Positions 10,132 to 16,656 of a stretch of 64,000 nucleotides of DNA are shown one piece after another (position 1 is the stretch's first letter; each line of letters begins with the position of its first letter). The notes below the pieces were generated by a model that worked only from the letters and a program-made list of their open reading frames with translations, was not told where the DNA came from and did no database searches. Source of the stretch: Psychromonas algicola (GTDB lineage Bacteria > Pseudomonadota > Gammaproteobacteria > Enterobacterales > Psychromonadaceae); contig NZ_SNUB01000001.1 in assembly GCF_004378355.1 (NCBI RefSeq), positions 62,001-126,000 of the forward strand, given 5' to 3'. Position numbers and translations under genes: made by a program.

Positions 10132-10824
10132 ATGAAATTAGTAAAAATACTACCTGCGATACTTTTTACTTCAACAATATTTGGATGTTCAACAGTAAAT
10201 TACAATTATGAAGCAAAGGTAGATTACTTTTCTAAACCTGTATTGAACGAAGTGGTTGAAGTTTATGTTGGTGATTACATGATAGATCAGGGGAAATCTG
10301 TAACTCTGGATTTTCTAATTTTAAATAGAACAATAGATGGAACATTATACGACATACATAAAGGATCATATTCACGTATTGGTGAATATAAAGGATCATC
10401 GTATTTTTCTCCAACAACAAGCAAAGGACAACCTTTATCTTATACTGTTGGTCTAGTCGATACACCTGTAGCTCTCCATATAAATAGTGATAATGAATTG
10501 TGTGTTACGTCCGTTTCTTACCAAGCCGCTGCATGTTATGAAGGAAGCTTTAACATAAAAGAAAAAACAGTTGTTGATAGTCAGGCATTTCAACAAACGT
10601 TGATATATAACGGTTCTGTAGATGAAAAAATTAATATATCTTATCGAGAGTTCTCTAATGACTCAGCGAGAAACGCTTTCACTAATAATGTTGAATATGA
10701 CATGAAAAAATCTAATTTTATAAATTATAAAGGAGCTCGAATTGAAGTTATTAGCTATGATAATACTTCGATAAAATTTAGAGTAATAAAGCACTTTCGT
10801 GATGACAGGTCTATAGAATTATAA
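10132..10824 (+). CDS. Hypothetical lipoprotein (island gene)
   Basis: I do not recognise this 230-residue protein. It opens with a basic, hydrophobic leader and a lipobox-like STIFGC, so Cys19 is probably lipidated. The mature part is rich in beta-prone residues (many Y, S, N, V), with one Cys pair near residues 124 and 134 and no motif I can name. It is very AT-rich even for this genome, which fits acquired DNA. It sits alone between the left dif-like junction and a strong hairpin at 10838, preceded by a duplicated 64-bp leader. The start is ATG 12 nt after an AAGG-like ribosome site. Confidence 0.75.
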   Translation: MKLVKILPAILFTSTIFGCSTVNYNYEAKVDYFSKPVLNEVVEVYVGDYMIDQGKSVTLDFLILNRTIDGTLYDIHKGSYSRIGEYKGSSYFSPTTSKGQPLSYTVGLVDTPVALHINSDNELCVTSVSYQAAACYEGSFNIKEKTVVDSQAFQQTLIYNGSVDEKINISYREFSNDSARNAFTNNVEYDMKKSNFINYKGARIEVISYDNTSIKFRVIKHFRDDRSIEL

Positions 10825-10837
10825 ATTGAAAGTATCA

Positions 10838-10872
10838 TAGCAACGAAACAAAAAATTTCTGTTTCGTTGCTA
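10838..10872 (+). terminator. Strong hairpin after the island lipoprotein gene
   Basis: A perfect 13-bp stem (TAGCAACGAAACA / TGTTTCGTTGCTA) has a 9-nt loop and begins 14 nt after the stop codon. The T-run is weak (AAATTAATTT), so it may be a terminator or an mRNA-stabilising 3' hairpin. Confidence 0.65.
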
Positions 10873-10919
10873 AATTAATTTCCCCATTATCAGATTGTTA
10901 TAATATAAGGATAATATAT

Positions 10920-11123
10920 ATGCCTATAAAAAAATCAGGAAACTTCGATTTATCAGGCGTTATAATGGCAAGAGCAAAAAAAAAGTTACAAACTTTCCTT
11001 TCTAGTGATGAAATTACAAAAACTGAAATAATTTTTCAAGATGAGATACTATCATTTAAAGCAGAGCAATCTATTTTAGATAAAATATCTACTGAGTTCC
11101 CTAAACCACCTAAAAGTAAGTAG
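10920..11123 (+). CDS. Small hypothetical island protein (67 aa)
   Basis: This 67-residue protein is strongly charged. It begins MPIKKSGNFDLSG, has a lysine patch ARAKKKL, an acidic middle and a C-terminus ending PKPPKSK. It has no signal peptide or TM segment, so it is probably cytoplasmic. An AAGGA ribosome-binding site lies about 9 nt before the ATG. A perfect 8-bp inverted repeat (11120-11136) overlaps the stop codon and could end the transcript. No family was recognised. It is supported only by the RBS, the open frame and its position between two hairpins. Confidence 0.55.
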   Translation: MPIKKSGNFDLSGVIMARAKKKLQTFLSSDEITKTEIIFQDEILSFKAEQSILDKISTEFPKPPKSK

Positions 11124-11160
11124 ATTTAAAATCTACATTTCATTTAAATATTTACCTTGT

Positions 11161-11224
11161 CGATTAGTTCTATTAACTTGCCGTTATATTATCATGTTTA
11201 AATGAATTAGATGATTTTATGTAT
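11161..11224. repeat. 64-bp island repeat, copy B
   Basis: This is the second copy of the repeat at 9981-10044 (about 78 % identical, same orientation, 1180 bp apart). It is also placed just upstream of an exported-protein gene. Confidence 0.75.
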
Positions 11225-11286
11225 ATGAACAAACTTCATCCAACAATCGATTAGCCGTTCTATTTCAATAGCTTAGGTTTATTACT

Positions 11287-11820
11287 ATGAATAAATATAT
11301 TTTACTATTTGCCATGCTTACTCCTATGTCTAGTTTCGCCTTTGATCTTGGAGCATCGAGTTCTGGTAATGATATATCCATTGATTTTTGGACTGGTATT
11401 AATGAGTCCCAAAAGATTGGATTCTATTCGCGGACTGTAATTGATTTCGATTCATATGAAGGTGATGATTATGTGAGTGTGTGTGGAGATGGAGAAATAT
11501 CTAGTTCAACAGAAAGCGGAACTTGCTCTGGTCATAGTGGAGTTTCTAGCACTAAGTTAGCTGAATTCAGTCGGATTGCATTAATTCTCGGCCCAACATA
11601 TAAATTATCTGAAACAATAGATATTTATGGTGGCATAATCTTTGGTTTCTATTCATCAGATGTAAGCATTGGCGATTCGGCTAGTCTAGATTATTCGAAA
11701 TATGGAGTTGATATAGGTCTTCGACTTAAACCTATTGAAAGTTCTGATATTAAAATTACTTTAAGTTATGAAACAGAACAAAATCGAACCTCTGTAGGCT
11801 TTAGTTATCCGATTTTTTGA
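11287..11820 (+). CDS. Small predicted outer-membrane beta-barrel protein (island gene)
   Basis: This 177-residue protein has a clear signal peptide (cleavage after SSFA). The mature chain alternates polar and hydrophobic residues, has strands such as IGFYSRTVIDF, DIYGGIIFGFYSS and YGVDIGLRLKP, and ends in Phe (SVGFSYPIF), which is the usual terminal strand signal of outer-membrane barrels. Two cysteines (CGDGEISSSTESGTC) could form a loop disulfide. Its size suggests an 8-strand barrel. I cannot assign a function. It shares the duplicated 64-bp leader with the lipoprotein gene at 10132. The fold call is inference from composition. Confidence 0.65.
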   Translation: MNKYILLFAMLTPMSSFAFDLGASSSGNDISIDFWTGINESQKIGFYSRTVIDFDSYEGDDYVSVCGDGEISSSTESGTCSGHSGVSSTKLAEFSRIALILGPTYKLSETIDIYGGIIFGFYSSDVSIGDSASLDYSKYGVDIGLRLKPIESSDIKITLSYETEQNRTSVGFSYPIF

Positions 11821-12076
11821 TAAAATAACTAAAAAAAGCATCCAACATATTCGGCTGCTTATGCATACGTTATGGTATGTACTCCACCGCTAGGTGGTTT
11901 AAAGACTTCACGCCTGGTGACCCGCAAGCGCAATATCATTGATTTAGTTTGAATAGAACGAGGCTTAATCAATACCTAAATATTCAATCGTTGAATATTA
12001 AAACCATACACCGAATAAACCGCTTGAACTTCAAAGCCAAATAATAAAAAGTAGTTAACAAAAACACGATGCGTAA
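11821..12076. other. Island spacer with two palindromes
   Basis: No gene was seen. It holds a hairpin CCACC-GCTA-GGTGG (11884-11897) and a perfect 9-bp inverted repeat AATATTCAA/TTGAATATT with a 3-nt loop (11979-11999). The first resembles a subterminal hairpin of a small transposon, but no transposase is nearby. Confidence 0.5.
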
Positions 12077-12421
12077 AATTATCTAGGGAGTATCTATTTA
12101 TTTGCAAAGAGATCTATTGATACTACTGTTTTATCTCGCTCTGGTGAGACTGTTGTTTTAGGCGGCCTTATTTCTAATAATGTAGTTAAGTCTATTGATA
12201 AGATCCCTTTACTTAGTGATATTCCTTGGATTGGGGCTTTGTTCCGCTCTGAAATTGAGACAGTTAGTAAGACTAATTTAATGATTTTTTTAAGGGCAAC
12301 TATTATAAAAAACAATGAGGCTTTAGGCGAACTTAGCAATAAGAAGTATCAGTCTTTAGATTCAATAAGTAGGGGGCTTGTCACTGATTCTAAGGTTGAT
12401 ATTTTTGACGGTTTTGATTAG
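12077..12421 (+). pseudogene. 3' fragment of a secretin gene (GspD / phage pIV family)
   Basis: An open frame of about 114 codons has no start codon; an in-frame stop lies at 12074. From about 12101 it encodes the C-terminal signature of a secretin: SIDTTVLSRSGETVVLGGLI, then KIPLLSDIPWIGALFRS, then KTNLMIFLRATIIKNN. The N-domains and most of the gate domain are missing. Full secretins are 400-700 residues, so only the last fifth remains. Type II GspD proteins usually have RPTII at the end, whereas filamentous-phage pIV has KATIV. The RATII here leans towards a phage origin and fits the dif-bounded setting, but a host gspD fragment cannot be excluded. It is probably not translated. Confidence 0.8.
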
Positions 12422-12439
12422 CTTTTTATCTGCAACCTT

Positions 12440-12655
12440 GTGTAATACAAAGTGTATTACTATCTGCGTGTAATACAAAACGTATTACTATCTACGTGTA
12501 ATACAAAATGTATTACTATCTACGTGTAATACAAAATGTATTACTATCTACGTGTAATACAAAATGTATTACTATCTACGTGTAATACAAAATGTATTAC
12601 TATCTGCGTGTAATACAAAATGTATTACTATCTACGTGTAATACAAAATGTATTT
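12440..12655. repeat. Palindromic 28-bp iteron array (7 full units plus one partial)
   Basis: Seven consecutive 28-bp units start at 12440, 12468, 12496, 12524, 12552, 12580 and 12608. A truncated eighth starts at 12636. Each unit holds a palindrome GTAATACA-AAA-TGTATTAC followed by the constant 9-bp linker TATCTACGT (TATCTGCGT in two units). Unit 1 has AAG in the centre; unit 2 has one arm mismatch. The 28-bp period is close to 2.7 helical turns. Such constant iterons usually bind a dimeric regulator or replication initiator. The array ends 31 bp before the start of the exported-protein gene at 12686. Confidence 0.95.
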
Positions 12656-12685
12656 TTATATCAACAGCTTACTGAGATGTTAAAC

Positions 12686-13198
12686 ATGAAATTTTTAATT
12701 TTAATATTATCTATTACACTTTCTAATCTAGTTTATGCAGATGTTTTTGATAAGATGAATAAAATAATAGCAAAGCGAGATGAACGAGTTTCGATATTAA
12801 AAGATAAGAAGCAAAGAGACGTAACCAGAATGTATTATTTCGTTAATCATATTGACGAAGTTGATACTCCAGAAAAAATAAAATTAGAGGCTTTTCTATC
12901 GGGCTTGAAAGAGGGGTTTAGTATTAATTTTTACATGCAAAAACAAGCTTTTGGTAAAACTTGGTTTTGTAGTCATAAAAGCCCTTTTTATGGAAAGAAC
13001 AGCGATGATTATGTAATTAATTTAATTAAGTGGGTTTATAAAAATCAGCGTCAAAGATTTTCTGAAGATGCTGGAATTTATTCTCCGACTTCGAACGCCT
13101 TGGCTTTTGGTTTGCAAGCAAATTTAGGCTGTAGTTTAGATCCTAAAGTTCGTCTTGCAGGTTATAATTATTCGAATTTACTTGAGTTACTTTATTAA
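12686..13198 (+). CDS. Exported protein, possibly Rap1a/Tai-like
   Basis: This predicted periplasmic protein has 170 residues from the ATG at 12686. That start gives a clean signal peptide (MKFLILILSITLSNLVYADV). An upstream in-frame start at 12620 would begin inside the iteron array and bury the signal, so I reject it. The mature chain has a charged helix, then FLSGLKEGFSINFYMQK, a WFCSHK segment, YVINLIKWVYKNQ and a final ALAFGLQANLGC. The spacing of the two Cys-containing segments and the closing GLQANLGC resembles the Rap1a/Tai immunity fold (inference, not firm). It is directly downstream of the palindromic array, which may be its operator. Confidence 0.65.
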   Translation: MKFLILILSITLSNLVYADVFDKMNKIIAKRDERVSILKDKKQRDVTRMYYFVNHIDEVDTPEKIKLEAFLSGLKEGFSINFYMQKQAFGKTWFCSHKSPFYGKNSDDYVINLIKWVYKNQRQRFSEDAGIYSPTSNALAFGLQANLGCSLDPKVRLAGYNYSNLLELLY

Positions 13199-13272
13199 TA
13201 ATTTAGTTATTTAGTTATTTAATTATTTAATTGTTTAATTGTTTCAATGAGATATTAAACCTAGTAATTATC

Positions 13273-13332
13273 TAATGTAGGTTTCTTGTGATGAGAGCGA
13301 AGCCTGAGCGAACAGAATGAGAAACTACATTA
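13273..13332. repeat. Long hairpin between island genes and dif
   Basis: TAATGTAG-GTTTCT at 13273 pairs with AGAAACTACATTA at 13320, with one bulge and a 33-nt loop. It may be a terminator-like or recombination-related structure. No T-run follows. Confidence 0.5.
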
Positions 13333-13429
13333 AACATCCATTTTAAAAATTTTAGACTATTTGCTTAAAAGTAATAGCATGGCTAAGAGTTTATATTTAA
13401 ATAAATCTATTTGAATAAACCAACAGCTA

Positions 13430-13457
13430 ACTTCGCATAATGTATATTATGTTAAAT
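13430..13457 (+). other. dif: Chromosomal dif site (XerC/XerD recombination)
   Basis: The 28-bp site reads XerC arm ACTTCGCATAA, centre TGTATA, XerD arm TTATGTTAAAT. Compared with E. coli dif it is identical in the centre and XerD arm and differs only at three of the first four bases of the XerC arm, so 25 of 28 match (comparison with the E. coli site recalled from memory). It marks the replication terminus, where chromosome dimers are resolved by XerCD with FtsK. Confidence 0.92.
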
Positions 13458-13556
13458 AGGGTTTGTTTGTATTCATAGAGCTAACAACCTTATCTAAATG
13501 GAATGTACAAAGACCTACTTTTATCTGGAGCTCGGGGTTCTATTGAACATAAGGCT

Positions 13557-13600
13557 ATTTAACATAAAATGTATAACATACTGTTATCTTTATGCGCATT
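13557..13600 (-). other. Divergent dif-like site with expanded centre
   Basis: On the minus strand, an XerC-type arm AATGCGCATAA (13590-13600) and a perfect XerD arm TTATGTTAAAT (13557-13567) are separated by 22 nt instead of 6. It faces the dif site at 13430 with about 99 bp between, mirroring the left-hand pair at 9802-9943. It is probably a remnant of an attP-type half-site. Confidence 0.6.
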
Positions 13601-13727
13601 ACAGTTAGACATGCGATAGCATAAAAACAAGTATTATCATGTTTGGTATCTAAATTGATTGGTTGAATTAATGGCTGGCTTGAAACTAAGATTTAGGATG
13701 AAAAGTTAATTGTATGCATTTGTAAAT

Positions 13728-13765
13728 AAACAACCTTTTAATACTGAGAGATTAAAAGGTTGTTT
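13728..13765 (-). terminator. Terminator after the DUF3297 gene
   Basis: A perfect 15-bp stem (AAACAACCTTTTAAT / ATTAAAAGGTTGTTT) has an 8-nt loop and begins 12 nt past the stop codon of the leftward gene. It is followed on that strand by T-rich sequence. Confidence 0.8.
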
Positions 13766-13777
13766 CTAAAAGTGAGT

Positions 13778-14026
13778 TTAACGGTAAAACGCTTCAACAA
13801 CACCTTTCGCCGTTTTCATTAGCGGTTGACCACGACGGTCTAAAGCTTTGTGCGCTGGAATTTTCACCCAACCTTCACTGATACAGTATTCTTCAACGTC
13901 AAAACGCTCTTTACCATTAAATTTAATACCGATTTCATGTTCTAACACTTCTTCATTATAATGCGGGCTACGCGGATTAACTGAAAGTTGATCAGGTAAT
14001 TCCGGTAGTGATTGTGTATCGTTCAT
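13778..14026 (-). CDS. DUF3297 family protein
   Basis: This is a small cytoplasmic protein of 82 residues. It shows the typical DUF3297 sequence: LPELPDQLSVNPRSPHYNEE, IGIKFNGKERFDVEEYCISEG and a C-terminal KGVVEAFYR. The family is widespread in proteobacteria and its function is unknown. Length and conserved core are complete. It is the first gene to the right of dif and stands alone, with its own terminator. Confidence 0.88.
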   Translation of the reverse strand: MNDTQSLPELPDQLSVNPRSPHYNEEVLEHEIGIKFNGKERFDVEEYCISEGWVKIPAHKALDRRGQPLMKTAKGVVEAFYR

Positions 14027-14204
14027 TTACGTAACCTATTGTGAATAAAAATCGAGTTATTGTAGTCAATATAATCATTACGCTCAATACTTAGCAAACA
14101 AAATCAGTTAGCCAGAATGCAATTATGTTAATTAAGTTGGTAGTTTTAAAAAGTTAACCTAAGCCCCCTACTTTTAAACTATAAACTTTCAGACCTACTT
14201 TTTG

Positions 14205-16271
14205 TTATTTAACACTGTTTGTTAATGATAATTGACGTGTTGTTTTAGCGTTAGGATCAAGTATAAGTGTTTTTAAATCGTCCCAAGGCATTGGTTTAGC
14301 GAATAAATACCCCTGTATCATATTACAACCATGCTCTACCAGGAAGCTATACTGCTCAGGCTCTTCTACACCTTCACCTATTGTTTTTAACTGATATGAA
14401 TTAGCAATAGAAATAATGGCTTTTACCATAGTCGCTTGCGTATCATCTAACGAGTCTAAATTATCGATAAATGACTTATCTATTTTTAGATTATCAACAG
14501 GATAGTTAATAAGCTGTGAAAATGCCGTATACCCTGTCCCAAAATCATCTAGAGTAAGGTTGATACCTAAAGCATGCACAGATTTTAATGTCGCAATACT
14601 CATTTCGTCGGTATCAACTAAACTTGTTTCAGTTAATTCTAATTCAATCCAACTTGGGTCTATCTTGTAGAGCGTTAATAGCTCTTTTAATTGTTCTGCA
14701 AAAAATGGATTATGTAATTCAGCTGCAGAAATATTTATACAGAATATTAAAGGAGATTCGATTAAAAACTCAATTTCTTTTGTTATTTGTTTAAATGTTG
14801 CTTCTATTACCCACAAATCAATGTTTTTAATTAGATTATATTCTTCAGCAATTGGAATGAATATATCAGGTCCAATCCCTTTCAACGTATTCAAATTGGT
14901 ACGCAATAAAACTTCAACACTTACCATTTCTAAGCTAGTTGCATCGAAAATTGGCATAAAATTTAAATGAAAGTCATCTTGAATAATTGCATTTTTTATT
15001 TTTTCAGCGGTTTGTTTACGGAAATAGAGATCTTGAGAAACACTTTCATTGAAAATTTTATAACGATTCTTTCCATCTTTTTTTGCGTAATACATAGCTG
15101 AATCAGCACGAGCTAATAAATTCTCAAATGTTTTAACTTCTTCTTCTAATTCTGAAATACCTAAACTAACGCGAACCCGAGTTTCGTGCTCCTCTAATAG
15201 AATAGGAATATCAAGTACAGACAATAAATCAGCGGCAAAGCTATTTAATTGCTGAGGTTTCAAACCGAGTATCACTAAGGCAAACTCATCACCAGACAAT
15301 CTAGCGAAGGCATAAGTAATAGAAACGGTTGAATCTAAGAAGTTTTGAATATGATTAGAAAACTCTGTTAATAGTTGATCGCCTACTTGATGACCATAGC
15401 TATCATTTACTTTTTTAAAATCGTCGAGATCCAAGTAAAACATATACAAATGTTGTTGCTTGGTTAAGGTAAGAATTTTACGCGTTGTCCAATTTCGGAT
15501 CCCTTGACGATTATATAAGCAGGTCAAAGTATCGGTCATCGACATTAGCTTTAATTTATTGCGCTGTATTGTAATAAGACAGATAACAATAATTAACCAT
15601 ATTATTAGCATAAGCTTTAATAAGTTAGATTCAGAGATGAGTTCTCCATATAAAACGACACTTTTAATGACAATTTTATAATTACCGACTACATCCATAC
15701 TATCGGTTAATATCTCAATATACGAGACATTAGAAAGGTCAACTTGGCTATGATTAAAACCAATTTTATATTGCTCCACCCACCAATTATCAACTTTTAA
15801 TGCTTCAAAGGGTATTTCGACGGGTGATTTATGTAAATTAGGATTATATGCAATGCTATTGAACTTGAGTGAAACAATATCATCAGCATTAGAATAATAT
15901 TCATTAAAATTTCGGAAGGTAACTTTTAATTTTGCGTCATTTATTGGCGCTTTATAATCAATTTCAAGTGAAAAGCGCTTAAAATGACTAAGATCCAATC
16001 CATTTCGAATGCTCTCTTCACCCAATGAAATCCCAACTCCACAGTAATCGTAAGATCCCATTTTGACGAGTTCACATTGAAATGAAATGCCTTCACTTTT
16101 TATTAGCTTAGAATCAACATCTTTACTTTGAATAAGTACACGTCTTGTATCTTGTGTTTTAATTAAAACAGGATAGGCAGTATCCATGAGTCCAATTCGA
16201 TGTGAAATGAAAGTTGCGAGAGAAAGGAAAAATAATAAAATAATTATTTTTACATTAAAATCTGAGTACAC
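14205..16271 (-). CDS. Membrane GGDEF-EAL protein with periplasmic sensor
   Basis: This is a c-di-GMP turnover protein of 688 residues. It has a TM helix about 8-26, a periplasmic beta-rich region about 30-215 (YDYCGVGISLGEES... LEIDYKAP, reminiscent of a carbohydrate-binding jelly roll), a second TM about 219-236, a GGDEF domain about 240-410 and an EAL domain about 415-675. The cyclase signature is SGDEF (326-330), a functional variant. The phosphodiesterase signature reads EVL (453-455) instead of EAL, with ELTET, DDFGTG (575-580) and KIDKSF retained; EVL is found in active members. Both activities are therefore possible. It is monocistronic, and its signal is unknown. Confidence 0.9.
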   Translation of the reverse strand: MYSDFNVKIIILLFFLSLATFISHRIGLMDTAYPVLIKTQDTRRVLIQSKDVDSKLIKSEGISFQCELVKMGSYDYCGVGISLGEESIRNGLDLSHFKRFSLEIDYKAPINDAKLKVTFRNFNEYYSNADDIVSLKFNSIAYNPNLHKSPVEIPFEALKVDNWWVEQYKIGFNHSQVDLSNVSYIEILTDSMDVVGNYKIVIKSVVLYGELISESNLLKLMLIIWLIIVICLITIQRNKLKLMSMTDTLTCLYNRQGIRNWTTRKILTLTKQQHLYMFYLDLDDFKKVNDSYGHQVGDQLLTEFSNHIQNFLDSTVSITYAFARLSGDEFALVILGLKPQQLNSFAADLLSVLDIPILLEEHETRVRVSLGISELEEEVKTFENLLARADSAMYYAKKDGKNRYKIFNESVSQDLYFRKQTAEKIKNAIIQDDFHLNFMPIFDATSLEMVSVEVLLRTNLNTLKGIGPDIFIPIAEEYNLIKNIDLWVIEATFKQITKEIEFLIESPLIFCINISAAELHNPFFAEQLKELLTLYKIDPSWIELELTETSLVDTDEMSIATLKSVHALGINLTLDDFGTGYTAFSQLINYPVDNLKIDKSFIDNLDSLDDTQATMVKAIISIANSYQLKTIGEGVEEPEQYSFLVEHGCNMIQGYLFAKPMPWDDLKTLILDPNAKTTRQLSLTNSVK

Positions 16272-16656
16272 AGTTTTTCCTTACTATGTTTTAGACAAAG
16301 AATACACATAGTTAATAATTTGATAACAATAAACCAACAAGATAATTCAATATACATTATTTAATATCACATTTCTTGCAACATCCACTAAACATCATTT
16401 AACAGTGTGTTTTGTGTACAGATTTTCTGAAAACATTATCAAAAACGGTGAAGTTGAACCTATATTATAGGTAGATAATCACTTTTAAAGAATTAAATAA
16501 ATAAAAACATAAAGGAAAAATCCTTTTTTATTATCAGCTAAGTCTACTATTAGTGTATATTTCTTTGTATTCAATACTTTTTTCTTCATATTTTATTTTT
16601 ATCTCAATATGCTTTGGGTTTTAAATAACTGTTGACTGTTGTGTTTAGGTGGTTTT
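16272..16656. other. Intergenic region between divergent genes
   Basis: This is AT-rich DNA with room for two divergent promoters. I see no gene. The only structure is a 15-bp palindrome ACCTATA-T-TATAGGT at 16458-16472, a possible operator. Confidence 0.5.

Noticed and set aside
10232..10465. Minus-strand 77-aa open frame
   Set aside because: Opposite the island lipoprotein gene, with no ribosome site and unlikely composition. The plus-strand gene with a signal peptide explains the region.
9981..11224. Integron attC sites and a gene-cassette array
   Set aside because: No paired RYYYAAC / GTTRRRY boxes at gene 3' ends and no integrase gene. The repeats lie upstream of genes, not after them.
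12440..12655. CRISPR array
   Set aside because: The 9-nt linkers between palindromes are constant, not unique spacers, and no cas genes are in the window.
12620..12685. Longer start for the exported protein at 12686
   Set aside because: It would translate through the iteron array and place 22 residues before a good signal peptide. The ATG at 12686 is better.
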